Shown piece by piece: positions 30,096 through 39,958 of a DNA stretch of 64,000 nt (the stretch's first letter is position 1; every line of letters begins with the position of its first letter). The notes under the pieces were generated by a model. It worked only from the letters and a program-made list of their open reading frames with translations. It was not told the DNA's origin and ran no database searches. The stretch comes from Streptomyces europaeiscabiei. Its GTDB lineage: Bacteria; Actinomycetota; Actinomycetes; Streptomycetales; Streptomycetaceae. The translations under genes were made by a program, and so were the position numbers. Where the stretch lies: assembly GCF_036346855.1 (NCBI RefSeq), contig NZ_CP107841.1, forward strand, positions 9,986,001-10,050,000. The letters are read 5' to 3'.

Positions 30096-30485
30096 TCAGG
30101 CTCCGCCATAGCCGGACGTCTCGTCGTCCGGGTCTTCGGTGGCGTACAGGGTGGGCCCGAGGCGCGCGGCCAGCGTGTCTCCAGCCATACGTGTTTGGAC
30201 CACTGTGCCGTCGTCGCCCACCGTCAGCGCTGCGTAGTAGCCCAGAGCCGTCCAGTCCGAGGGCACGTGGAAGAAGAATTGAACTACGTCGCCCGGGTAC
30301 TCGTCGCGCAGCAGGGGAAGCAACTTCCGCAGAGTGCAACCGCCGCTCAGGCCACTGATCATGACAGTCACTTGATCCGGTGCCGACCGCCACGCCCGCA
30401 CATGCGCGCAGCCCTGCCAGCCATCGAAGGGTCGTACGCATTGCTCGTCGCGGATCATTTCGGGATAGGCAGGTTCAATGGCCAA
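30096..30485 (-). CDS. Hypothetical protein
   Basis: 129 residues if the TTG at 30485 is used, with GAAGAAGGGA upstream; an ATG at 30458 is the alternative. The longer frame to 30533 adds an Arg-rich, unlikely N-terminus. The body (VTVMISGLSGGCTLRKLLPLLRDEY, then VVQFFFHVPSDWTALGYYAALTVG) looks like a small soluble alpha/beta protein. I do not recognise the family. It converges on soxG. Confidence 0.55.
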   Translation of the reverse strand: MAIEPAYPEMIRDEQCVRPFDGWQGCAHVRAWRSAPDQVTVMISGLSGGCTLRKLLPLLRDEYPGDVVQFFFHVPSDWTALGYYAALTVGDDGTVVQTRMAGDTLAARLGPTLYATEDPDDETSGYGGA

Positions 30486-30581
30486 GGGGAGGTCCCTTCT
30501 TCTCGGTTCTTTCCCGGCTCCAACGCCCCACAACAGCAGGTCCGCACAGCAGGTCCACGGTACGGGCGATGCGGCGTCGGT

Positions 30582-30619
30582 GACCGTCCCGGCAGCCGAT
30601 GCGGCTGTCCGGGACGGTC
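30582..30619. terminator. Strong GC hairpin
   Basis: GACCGTCCCGG (30582-30592) pairs with CCGGGACGGTC (30609-30619), with an inner CAGCC/GGCTG stem and a five-base loop. It lies between the hypothetical gene and a kinase relic, possibly the old terminator of a lost gene. Confidence 0.6.
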
Positions 30620-30628
30620 GACGGAGGG

Positions 30629-30779
30629 TGTGGCGGCAAACCGGTCGGACCGGCGAGCGACGTCTTCGCGCTGGGCGCGGTACCGGCCTTCGCCGCGACC
30701 GGGGCCGAGCCGTTCGGGGTCGGCTCGACGCACGCCCTCAGTTTCCGCGTCGTGTGCGAAGAACCCGACCGGCACTCCG
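30629..30779 (+). pseudogene. Relic of a serine/threonine protein kinase domain
   Basis: About 50 residues match the usual Streptomyces Hanks-type kinase stretch after the activation loop: GPASDVFALGAVPAFAATG, then EPFGVGSTHALSFRVVCEEPD. The Asp of subdomain IX is present. No N-lobe, catalytic loop or membrane region is found on either side. The surrounding 30540-30929 has no other gene, so this is a deletion remnant. Confidence 0.6.
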
Positions 30780-30929
30780 AGGAGCCCGGAAAGAGGCCCA
30801 CGGTGACCACGCCGGTGCACCGGCCGGCCGACACTTCCGGTGACCGGCCGGCCGTCACCCGGACAGTTACCGAGCCCGACTTGCTCCACGCCCCGCACGG
30901 CCACGAACGCACTGGTCAGGGCTGTTCCC

Positions 30930-32312
<1,383 letters not shown>

Positions 32313-32335
32313 GGTGACTCCTCAGAACGGGCGGT

Positions 32336-32364
32336 GGTGGGGCACACGGTCCGGGTGCCCCACC
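32336..32364 (-). terminator. Hairpin between glyA and sdaA
   Basis: GGTGGGGCAC (32336-32345) pairs with GTGCCCCACC (32355-32364), nine-base loop, inside the 58-base gap. It may partly terminate the glyA transcript or protect its 3' end, lowering sdaA expression. Confidence 0.55.
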
Positions 32365-32370
32365 GGGGTC

Positions 32371-33636
32371 TCACTTCCCCAGGCCGGGGTAGAGCGGGTG
32401 TTTGTCGGCGAGGGCCTTGACCCGGGTCCTGAGGGCATCGGCGTCGTAGGACGGCTTCAGCGCCTCGGCGATGACGTCGGCGACCTCGGTGAAGTCCTCG
32501 GCGGTGAAGCCGCGGGTGGCGAGGGCGGGGGTGCCGATGCGCAGGCCGGAGGTGACCATCGGGGGACGCGGGTCGTTGGGGACGGCGTTGCGGTTGACGG
32601 TGATGCCGACCTCGTGGAGGCGGTCCTCGGCCTGCTGTCCGTCGAGTTCGCCGGCGCGCAGGTCGACGAGGATGAGGTGGACGTCGGTGCCGCCGGACAG
32701 GACGTCGACGCCGGCCTCCCGGGCGTCGTCGGCGGTCAGCCGCTCGGCGAGGATCCGCGCGCCCTCGACGGTGCGGCGCTGGCGCTCCCTGAACTCCTCG
32801 GAGGCCGCGACCTTGAAGGAGACCGCCTTGGCCGCGATCACGTGTTCCAGGGGGCCGCCCTGGAAGCCGGGGAAGACGGAGGAGTTCAGCTTCTTCGCGA
32901 ATTCCTTCTTCGCCAGGATGATGCCGCCGCGCGGGCCGCCGAGGGTCTTGTGGGTGGTGGAGGTGACCACGTCGGCGTGCTCGACGGGATTGGGGTGCAG
33001 TCCGGCGGCGACCAGGCCCGCGAAGTGCGCCATGTCGACCCAGAGATGGGCCCCGACCTGGTCGGCGATCCGGCGGAACTCGGCGAAGTCCAGCTGACGC
33101 GGGTACGCCGACCAGCCCGCGATGATCACCTTCGGGCGGTGCTCCTTGGCGAGCTTCTCCAGTTCGGCCATGTCGACGAGGCCGGTGGCGGTGTCGACGT
33201 GGTAGGCGACGACGTTGAACTGTTTGCCGGAGAAGTTCAGGCGCATGCCGTGGGTGAGGTGGCCGCCGTGGGCGAGGTCGAGGCCGAGGATGGTGTCGCC
33301 GGGCTGGGCGAGGGCGAAGAGGGCGGCCTGGTTGGCGGAGGCGCCGGAGTGGGGCTGGACGTTGGCGTATTCGGCGCCGAAGAGGTCCTTGAGGCGGTCG
33401 ATGGCGATCTGTTCGGTGACGTCGACGTGTTCGCAGCCGCCGTAGTAGCGGCGGCCGGGGTAGCCCTCGGCGTACTTGTTGGTCAGGACGGTGCCCTGGG
33501 CCTCCATGACCGCGACGGGGGCGAAGTTCTCCGAGGCGATCATTTCCAGGGTGGACTGCTGGCGGTGCAGCTCGGCGTCGACGGCGGCGGCGACCTCGGG
33601 GTCCAGCTCGTGCAGGGGCGTGTTCAGAAGCGACAT
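32371..33636 (-). CDS. glyA: Serine hydroxymethyltransferase
   Basis: 421 residues from ATG 33636. PLP-binding Lys is in the motif [13 protein letters not shown]; also IASENFAP near the N-terminus and [11 protein letters not shown]. It joins glycine and 5,10-methylene-THF to make serine, consuming both products of sarcosine oxidase. Its promoter has the 32-bp repeat shared with purU, which marks it as the catabolic copy rather than the housekeeping one. Confidence 0.94.
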   Translation of the reverse strand: MSLLNTPLHELDPEVAAAVDAELHRQQSTLEMIASENFAPVAVMEAQGTVLTNKYAEGYPGRRYYGGCEHVDVTEQIAIDRLKDLFGAEYANVQPHSGASANQAALFALAQPGDTILGLDLAHGGHLTHGMRLNFSGKQFNVVAYHVDTATGLVDMAELEKLAKEHRPKVIIAGWSAYPRQLDFAEFRRIADQVGAHLWVDMAHFAGLVAAGLHPNPVEHADVVTSTTHKTLGGPRGGIILAKKEFAKKLNSSVFPGFQGGPLEHVIAAKAVSFKVAASEEFRERQRRTVEGARILAERLTADDAREAGVDVLSGGTDVHLILVDLRAGELDGQQAEDRLHEVGITVNRNAVPNDPRPPMVTSGLRIGTPALATRGFTAEDFTEVADVIAEALKPSYDADALRTRVKALADKHPLYPGLGK

Positions 33637-33665
33637 GCGTACGACCTCGTCTTCTCAGCCGGCGG

Positions 33666-33697
33666 TGCGTATTGAGCAACTTGTCGAGCGATACGCA
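33666..33697. promoter_or_regulatory. 32-bp inverted-repeat operator before glyA
   Basis: TGCGTAT (33666-33672), 18 bases, ATACGCA (33691-33697). Same arms and spacing as before purU; the flanks (CGG on one side, ACAT on the other) also match. It begins 30 bases from the glyA start. Confidence 0.75.
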
Positions 33698-33962
33698 ACA
33701 TCGTCCAAGAGGTCGGGGGTCCGGTCAAGGGCGTCGGCGGAGAACCGGCGCTCCGCCGACGCGCTCGTCGGCGCTGTCCGAGCCGGTGCTTGACCCTTCT
33801 GGGGCGGCGCGACCCGCTTCGGCGAGGCCGGACGATCTTGTCTAGGTCGAGCACCGGACAGTCGCAGGGCGCGGGCGGCCTGCCGGGATCGATGATCTCG
33901 GCCTGCGGGACGCGGCGAAGCGCCCGGCCTGCAGGCCGTGACGGACCGGGCGCCTCGCCGTT

Positions 33963-34292
33963 CACCTCGCCGCACCTCGCCGCACCTCGCCGCACCTCGC
34001 CGCACCTCGCCGCACCTCGCCGCACCTCGCCGCACCTCGCCGCACCTCGCCGCACCTCGCCGCACCTCGCCGCACCTCGCCGCACCTCGCCGCACCTCGC
34101 CGCACCTCGCCGCACCTCGCCGCACCTCGCCGCACCTCGCCGCACCTCGCCGCACCTCGCCGCACCTCGCCGCACCTCGCCGCACCTCGCCGCACCTCGC
34201 CGCACCTCGCCGCACCTCGCCGCACCTCGCCGCACCTCGCCGCACCTCGCCGCACCTCGCCGCACCTCGCCGCACCTCGCCGCACCTCGCCG
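33963..34292. repeat. 33 perfect copies of a 10-bp unit (CACCTCGCCG)
   Basis: 330 bases of uninterrupted decanucleotide repeat. A 10-base unit shifts frame each copy, so every frame reads a ten-residue repeat and lacks stops; the long ORFs here are artefacts. There are no spacers, so this is not a CRISPR array. It lies between the glyA promoter and a small membrane-protein gene. Confidence 0.97.
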
Positions 34293-34318
34293 CAGATCCC
34301 GCAGATCCCGCAGATCCC
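34292..34318. repeat. Three copies of a 9-bp unit (GCAGATCCC)
   Basis: Directly abuts the decanucleotide array and shares its GCAG/CGC edge, which suggests both arose by slippage in the same place. Confidence 0.9.
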
Positions 34319-34472
34319 GCACATGCGGCGCCACGGTGATTCGGTCGGTCAGCGGTGCGTGGCGGGCGCGGAGCGGCACGCCGGGGAAGGCGTCCGAGGC
34401 GTAGGTGGTGCGTCGAGGTACGGCAGTTCCTCGGAGCGGAGGACGAGGCCGCCCACAGGGTGTGCCGCGGGG

Positions 34473-34859
34473 TCATGCCGGGAGGAAACCCGGCCACCAG
34501 GGCGGGACGTTCCCCGGGCACAAGGGGTCGGGGTAGGAATCCGGCATGCCGAGCCATGTCACGAGGAACCAGGTGAACCACAGGGTGACGACGAACCCCG
34601 CGGCCAGTGCCGCCCACTGATGACGTCGTCCGAGGGTGCCGTGCAGGATCGTCCACGGGATCGCGGCGGCGATCCACACGAGCGGGGCGAGGAGGAGCAA
34701 CGTCATGCCGTTGGCGGCACCGATGCCGACGTCACAAGCCGCCCAGGCCCTCCCGATGACGGCAACGGACACCACCGCAGCCAGTCCCCCGAAGAGGACA
34801 CCCAACACCGTCCCCCTGAACCAGGGGTTCGGAGGACTCGACGGCCCCGCTCCCGCCAT
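34473..34859 (-). CDS. Small membrane protein of unknown function
   Basis: 128 residues from ATG 34859 behind GGAGAGG. Three hydrophobic segments (about 17-37, 50-72 and 82-105) predict a multi-pass membrane protein, with a Pro/Trp-rich C-terminus (PGNVPPWWPGF). No family recognised. The decamer array begins 180 bases beyond its stop. Confidence 0.7.
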   Translation of the reverse strand: MAGAGPSSPPNPWFRGTVLGVLFGGLAAVVSVAVIGRAWAACDVGIGAANGMTLLLLAPLVWIAAAIPWTILHGTLGRRHQWAALAAGFVVTLWFTWFLVTWLGMPDSYPDPLCPGNVPPWWPGFLPA

Positions 34860-34969
34860 TTTCCACCTCTCCTCGTCGTGGAGGCGGAGCGTAACAACAT
34901 GCGGGGGGCAGCTTCTCGGCTACCGGGGCGAGAGAATGTCGTGGTAATTGTGGTGCAGAGCGAGCAGGT

Positions 34970-35620
34970 GTGCTGCACACTTCCCGGGTGATCGTTCTGC
35001 AGCCCGTCCTGGAGCTCTGCGCCTCCGACGGCTTCACCCTCTGGTCCGTCGCCGAGTGCGAGCCGTACGGCTTCCTGGCGCTCCATGGCGCACTCGATCC
35101 CGCCGAGGTCGGCACAGCGGTGATGAGCATCGCCGACTACAACAACCTCGATCCCGAGGACGACGGCCGCGCACCGCGGCCCGCCGACCCGCTCGGGGGC
35201 TTTCTGCACGGACTGCTCACCATGGACGACCTCCTGTCATCCGGCGGTCTGCGGATCACTGACACCGCAACCGGCACCACGCTGCTGCCGGGCTGCTGCA
35301 CCAGCCTCAACGAGAGAGGCGACTGGCTGGACGTCGTCGACGGCAAGGGCTGCGCCTCCTTCGGCCACGACCCCGCATCGCTCGTCGAACGGCACGGCGA
35401 AATCGTCCGGTTGACCCTCGACGCCGAGCACGACAACAGCGCGGTGATCGAGCTACCCGTCACGGACCTGCGCCGCCTGCTCGCCGGTGCGGAGCGCGAC
35501 CTGAACGCATTCCTCCAACTGGCTGCCGCCTGGGCCGCCCTGCACCTGCCCGACTACGCCACCCCCGTCGCCTCAGCCCTCGGCCGTGCGCTCAACGTGC
35601 CGCCGCCAATTGGGGGTTGA
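34970..35620 (+). CDS. Hypothetical soluble protein
   Basis: 216 residues from GTG 34970; GTG 34988 is an alternative, and neither has a well-spaced ribosome site. Strong third-position GC and a balanced composition support coding. The sequence alternates strands and helices (LELCASDGFTLWSVAECEPYGFL; LVERHGEIVRLTLDAEHDN; a helical C-terminus with LNAFLQLAAAWAALHL). No family recognised. It has Cys pairs (CC near the middle) but no clear metal motif. Confidence 0.65.
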   Translation: MLHTSRVIVLQPVLELCASDGFTLWSVAECEPYGFLALHGALDPAEVGTAVMSIADYNNLDPEDDGRAPRPADPLGGFLHGLLTMDDLLSSGGLRITDTATGTTLLPGCCTSLNERGDWLDVVDGKGCASFGHDPASLVERHGEIVRLTLDAEHDNSAVIELPVTDLRRLLAGAERDLNAFLQLAAAWAALHLPDYATPVASALGRALNVPPPIGG

Positions 35621-36240
35621 AGGCCCGCGCCAGCCGGGTTCCCTGCGCTCCCGACGTGGTTGCCAACCCGCACGGCACCTCTCCGCACCACCTTGGCCGG
35701 TTCACCTGGCGGTCCGCGGACCGTATCGGGGCGGAACCCGCTGGAGCCCGGCACCGTGGCCGCCATACCCGCCCCCGGCGTCTCCGTCTCGCCGGCGTTG
35801 GCAACCCGCGCATCGACCCGTCCGTGTCCGGCAGCGCTCGGCGACACCGACCTCTGGGGCAGGTCGCCGATTGGGCTCCGCCTGTGCGGTGTGGACCGTC
35901 TCCTCGCCCACGAAACGGCCACCGACCGCATGTCGAGCGACTGCCTGACCCACGTCGAGCGAGTGCCGACCGCACGTCGACCGGCCACCGACCGCATGTC
36001 GAGCGACTGCCTGACCGCACGTCGACCGACCGCCTGACCTCGGCGGGCTTCCGGGAGCCGACCCGTACCGACCGGCGCCGGGAACGCGGGATCTGACGTC
36101 GCGCCGACGCCAGATGGGACGGTTCGGTACTCCCGTGGTCGACTGCGCCCGGCCGTTCCGCTCGGACGGTGTGGATCCTCGGCCCGAACGCGGACGGGGC
36201 AAGGTGCCGCAAGGTTGAGGCCTCAAGCACCCGGTGAAAG
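35621..36240. other. Non-coding stretch with a direct repeat
   Basis: About 620 bases before the iron box with no credible gene on either strand. It contains a 34-base direct repeat, described separately. Confidence 0.4.
35917..36016. repeat. 34-bp direct repeat, 66 bases apart
   Basis: The segment starting GGCCACCGACCGCATGTC at 35917-35950 recurs at 35983-36016. A GACCGCACGTCGACC element alternates with it. The local pattern suggests a recent tandem duplication in non-coding DNA. Confidence 0.8.
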
Positions 36241-36259
36241 TTTGGTAAGGCTCGCCTTA
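36241..36259. promoter_or_regulatory. Iron box (DmdR1/IdeR-type operator)
   Basis: TTTGGTAAGGCTCGCCTTA has a TAAGGC-TC-GCCTTA palindrome and matches about 15 of 19 bases of the Streptomyces iron-box consensus TTAGGTTAGGCTCACCTAA. It lies 77 bases before the binding-protein start, so the transporter is expected to be repressed when iron is plentiful. Confidence 0.75.
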
Positions 36260-36336
36260 TATTGTGTCGTCGAGACCCCGGATGCCGCTGCCGCACACCG
36301 GGGGCGCGATCTGCCCGCCGCAAGACAGGACCGACC

Positions 36337-37860
36337 ATGCGCACCACTCCCCGCCGCCTTCTGGCGGCTCTCGCCCTCACCCCGATGCTCGCCGGTTGCT
36401 TCGCCTCCGGCGAGGACGGCTCAGGTGCGAGTGGCGGGTCGGGAGCGGCCGGCCGCCTGCGGATAGCCCTCGCCGTGCCGCCGGTGCAGGCCCTGTCGCC
36501 GTACAGCAATGACGCCACCGTGCTCAGCAAACTCTCGGTGGCCGAAGGACTCACCGCCCTGGACGAGGACGGCGCGGCCGCACCCGCGCTGGCGAGGTCC
36601 TGGACCCGGAAGAACGCCACGACCTGGACCTTCGAGCTGCGCAAGGCCACCTTCCAGGACGGCACCGACGTCACCGCCGCGTCGGTCGTCAACGCGCTCG
36701 ACCACGCGAACGCGGCCGAGACCAAGCCGCGTGTGCTGAGCGACGTGACGCTGACCGCCGAGGCCGACGACGCCGACACCGTCACCATCAGCACCAAGAC
36801 CGCCGATCCGGTCCTCCCGCTGCGCCTCGCCAGTCCCGCCCTCGGCATCCTCTCCGAGAAGGCGTACGCCACCGACGGCACCGTCAGCCCCGTCGGCACC
36901 GGCACCGGCCCCTTCGCGATCACCAAGCTGACCGGAAAGACCAAGGCCACCCTCGACCGCTACGACGGTTACTGGGGTGGCAAGGCCAAGGCGTCCGGCA
37001 TCGACGTCAGCTGGATCGCCGACGGCACCGCCCGCGCCAACGCCCTGCGCGGCGGCGACGTCGACATCGCCGAATGGATCCCCACCGCCCAGGCGAAGCT
37101 CCTCGACGAGAACACCCGCCACGAAGTGCCCTCCGTACGCACCGACAGCCTGATCCTCAACACCGGCAGCGGCCTCTTCACCGACGCGGCCCTGCGTGCC
37201 GCCGCCCGTGAGGGCGTGGACGGCGGCGTCCTCGTCGACTCCGTCTTCGGCGGATACGCCGACCCCGCGCAGGGTCTGTTCGGGCCGGCCGTCTCGTGGG
37301 CCGCCGACCGGCGCGTCGAGGTGACCGGCCGGGCCAAGGCCGCGACCACCGCGCAGGTGAAGGCGGAGACGAAGGGCAAGACCCTGCGCCTGGCCACGTA
37401 CACCAACCGCGCCGAACTCCCCGAGGCCGCGACGGTCCTCCAGCAGCAGCTGGAGAAGGCCGGGTTCACCGTGAAGCAGGACGTACGCGAGTACACGCAG
37501 ATGGAGGCCGACCTCCTCGCGGGCAGGTACGACGCCCTCGTCTTCTCCCGGGTCACACTCCTCGACACCGGCGACGCGGTGGCCTACCTCGCCAGCGACT
37601 ACACCGGCGACGGCGTCTACAACATCGCCGGCCTGAATGACGAGAAGGTCGACGAGGCCATCAAGTCCGCCGCCGGGGAGGGCGACACGGCCGAGCGGCA
37701 GAAGAAGATCATGCAGGCCGAGGCGGAGATCCTGCGCACCGACGCCGTCGTCCCGCTGGTCCATGAGAAGGTCGTGCAGGGCATCTCCGACGACGTCGAG
37801 GGCGTCCTCCTCGACCCCCGCGAGCGCTCCCTCGTCGACGTCGACACCCGCCTGAAGTAG
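36337..37860 (+). CDS. Iron-box-controlled ABC substrate-binding lipoprotein (family 5)
   Basis: 507 residues from ATG 36337. Signal peptide with lipobox LAGC (Cys21). SBP_bac_5 pattern: LSVAEGLTALDEDG, ALARSWTRKNATTWTFELRK and ATFQDGTDVTAASVV, then GTGPFAITKL and a C-terminal IMQAEAEILRTDAVVPLVHE. Family members bind peptides, nickel, opines or siderophore-like ligands. The iron box suggests a metal or metallophore ligand, but this is inference. The permease gene follows after six bases. Confidence 0.88.
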   Translation: MRTTPRRLLAALALTPMLAGCFASGEDGSGASGGSGAAGRLRIALAVPPVQALSPYSNDATVLSKLSVAEGLTALDEDGAAAPALARSWTRKNATTWTFELRKATFQDGTDVTAASVVNALDHANAAETKPRVLSDVTLTAEADDADTVTISTKTADPVLPLRLASPALGILSEKAYATDGTVSPVGTGTGPFAITKLTGKTKATLDRYDGYWGGKAKASGIDVSWIADGTARANALRGGDVDIAEWIPTAQAKLLDENTRHEVPSVRTDSLILNTGSGLFTDAALRAAAREGVDGGVLVDSVFGGYADPAQGLFGPAVSWAADRRVEVTGRAKAATTAQVKAETKGKTLRLATYTNRAELPEAATVLQQQLEKAGFTVKQDVREYTQMEADLLAGRYDALVFSRVTLLDTGDAVAYLASDYTGDGVYNIAGLNDEKVDEAIKSAAGEGDTAERQKKIMQAEAEILRTDAVVPLVHEKVVQGISDDVEGVLLDPRERSLVDVDTRLK

Positions 37861-37866
37861 CCGCCG

Positions 37867-39654
37867 ATGAGCACCACGTCGTCAGCCGCCGCCCAGGGCG
37901 GTCAGACCCGGTGGCACGCGGGAGCCGGCCGCGTCGCCGCGGGAACCGCGCTGCTGGCGGCCGTCGCCTTCCTGCCCTGGCTGTCCGGTGTCGACCCCGC
38001 CCTGACCGTCCTGCGCGCCCGCTCCGCCGACCAGGACCCGACCCCGGCCCAGCTGACCGCCGTACGCGAGCAACTGGGTCTGGAGGAAGGGCCGTTCGCC
38101 CACTTCACGCGATGGCTGGGCGGTCTGGTGCGCGGCGACGCGGGCACCTCCTGGGTGTCGGGCGAACCGGTGCTGCCCCAGGTGACGACCGCCCTCGCGG
38201 TCTCCGTCACGCTCGTGCTGGGCGCGCTGGCGGTCACCACCGCGGTGGCCGCGCTCGTCTGCGCCCGCACGCTCCACCTCGGCTCCCGGCGAAGGCTGCG
38301 GCGGAAACGGGCGGGCACCGTGGCCGCCGTCCTCGCCGCGTTGCCCAAGTTCCTGCTCGCCTCACTGCTGGCGACGGTGTTCGGGGTGTGGCTGGGCTGG
38401 TTCCCCCCACAAGGCTGGGAGGGGCCGCGGTCGATGGTGCTGCCCGCCCTCGCCCTCGGTGTGCCCTCCGGGGCGATGATCGGCGGTCTGCTCGACCAGT
38501 CCCTGCCCGCCGCCTTCAACGAGCCGTGGGCACGGACCTGGCTCGCCTACGGATACTCGGGCGGCCGCATCGCGCGCACCGCGCTGCGCCGCGCCCTGGC
38601 CGGGGTGCTCCCGCAGCTCCTGCCGACCGTCGTCGCCCTGGTCGGCGGTGCGGTCGCGGTGGAGAAGATCTTCAACATCCCGGGCCTCGGCCGTCTCGCA
38701 CTGGACGCGGCGATCGCCCAGGACATGCCGCCGCTGCAGACCGCGACGCTGGCCTTGGTCCTGCTCGGCGTCTGCGCCGGCTTTGTCATCCAGGCGGTGC
38801 GGCACGCTCTGCTCGGCCCGGCCCTGCGGGACGGCGCGCTGCCCGCCCTGCACCCGCCCACGCTCGTACGGACGCGGTCGCTGCCCTGGGTCATCGGATG
38901 CTGCGTCGTCGCCCTGCTCGCTCTGGTCGTGTCCGGCCTTCTGCGCGACCCCTTGCACGTGGAGACGACAGCCCGGCTGCTGCCACCCTCCTTCGCGCAT
39001 CCCCTCGGCACCGACTCGCTGGGCCGCGACCTGCTGGCCCGGCTGGGCCACGGAGCCCTGCGCACGATCGGCGCGGCCCTCGCGGTGACCGTGGTCAGCG
39101 CCCTCGTCGGACTTGTCATCGGTACGGCCGCACGGCTGGGGGCGGGTCTGACCGAAGTGGTGTCGACGCTGCCGGCCGTCCTCGCCGGACTGCTCACGAC
39201 GGCGGTGACCGGACCGTCGGTCTGGGGCGCCGCGTGCGCGGTGTGCGTGGTGGCCTGGACCCCGTACGCCGCCCAGGCCGCAGCCCTGCTCGAACAGGAA
39301 CGGGCCAGCGGCCACCTGCTCGCGTCGGTCTCCCTCGGCGCGGGCCCCACCTACCTCCTGCGCCGCCACCTGCTGCCCGCGGTCCTGCCCGCGGTGGTGC
39401 GCAACGCCCTGCTGCGACTGCCCACCACGGTCCTGGTCCTGGCCTCCCTCGGCTTCCTCGGCCTGGGCGAACAGCCGCCCACCCCGGAGTGGGGCCGCCT
39501 GCTCTCGGAGAACCAGCCCTACGTGGAACTGGCACCCTGGACCGTACTCGGCCCGGCCACCGCCCTCGTCCTCCTCTCCGTCCTCGCCGTCTCCGCCACG
39601 GCATGGGGACGCACCCGAACCCGACGCCACACCACGGGGCCCGCTCCCGCCTGA
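37867..39654 (+). CDS. Fused DppB-DppC-type ABC permease
   Basis: 595 residues. The N-terminal half is DppB-like: LTAVREQLGLEEGPFAHFTRWL precedes a membrane domain with EKIFNIPGLGRLALDAAIAQD. The C-terminal half is DppC-like: HPLGTDSLGRDLLARLGHG followed by a second membrane domain with GFLGLGEQPPTPEWGRLL. Each half has about six hydrophobic segments, so one chain forms the whole pore. No ATPase gene follows; the methyltransferase on the other strand comes next. Confidence 0.88.
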   Translation: MSTTSSAAAQGGQTRWHAGAGRVAAGTALLAAVAFLPWLSGVDPALTVLRARSADQDPTPAQLTAVREQLGLEEGPFAHFTRWLGGLVRGDAGTSWVSGEPVLPQVTTALAVSVTLVLGALAVTTAVAALVCARTLHLGSRRRLRRKRAGTVAAVLAALPKFLLASLLATVFGVWLGWFPPQGWEGPRSMVLPALALGVPSGAMIGGLLDQSLPAAFNEPWARTWLAYGYSGGRIARTALRRALAGVLPQLLPTVVALVGGAVAVEKIFNIPGLGRLALDAAIAQDMPPLQTATLALVLLGVCAGFVIQAVRHALLGPALRDGALPALHPPTLVRTRSLPWVIGCCVVALLALVVSGLLRDPLHVETTARLLPPSFAHPLGTDSLGRDLLARLGHGALRTIGAALAVTVVSALVGLVIGTAARLGAGLTEVVSTLPAVLAGLLTTAVTGPSVWGAACAVCVVAWTPYAAQAAALLEQERASGHLLASVSLGAGPTYLLRRHLLPAVLPAVVRNALLRLPTTVLVLASLGFLGLGEQPPTPEWGRLLSENQPYVELAPWTVLGPATALVLLSVLAVSATAWGRTRTRRHTTGPAPA

Positions 39655-39958
39655 CCGGCAGGCGACCTCGTGAACGCTGACACGGGACCCCCCACGCGCC
39701 CTCGGCACCGTCAGGGGCATCGACACTCCTGCCGTCCTTGTCCCGACGCACGGGTGCCGGGGCACCTCGGTGGACGACCTGGTGACCCCGGCCTCGACAG
39801 CGGTCTGGACAGCCGTCTGGACAGTGGTCTGGACAGCGGTCTGGACGAAAACCCGCACCGGCGAGCCGGGGCGCTCCGCGCCGCCAACCGCGGCAACGCC
39901 GAACTCCGCACCCTCCGGCTCGCCCGGCCCCGACCCGACGGGACCGGTGCCCGTGCGG
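39655..39958. other. Gap where an ATPase gene would be expected
   Basis: Three hundred bases after the permease contain a GTG-initiated frame at 39670 and a 12-bp repeat, but no Walker or ABC signature motif in any frame. Related importers carry the ATPase gene here. Confidence 0.4.
39793..39846. repeat. 12-bp minisatellite, 4.5 copies
   Basis: Units of CTGGACAGCGGT with small changes at 39793-39804, 39805-39816, 39817-39828 and 39829-39840, then a half unit. In one frame it reads LDSG repeats. Confidence 0.85.

Noticed and set aside
33963..34292. Repeat array considered as CRISPR
   Set aside because: The units are 10 bases and directly adjacent with no spacers, and no cas genes are near. 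It is a simple tandem repeat.
33624..34677. Long frames through the decamer array as repeat-protein genes
   Set aside because: The 10-base period leaves every frame open on both strands; the products are monotonous and lack ribosome sites.
34473..34859. Small membrane protein as a holin or toxin
   Set aside because: Three hydrophobic segments alone are not enough, and there is no lysis or antitoxin neighbour.
35592..36950. 452-codon minus-strand frame over the iron-box spacer
   Set aside because: It runs antisense into the binding-protein gene, has no ribosome site and contains the direct repeat as meaningless duplicated peptides.
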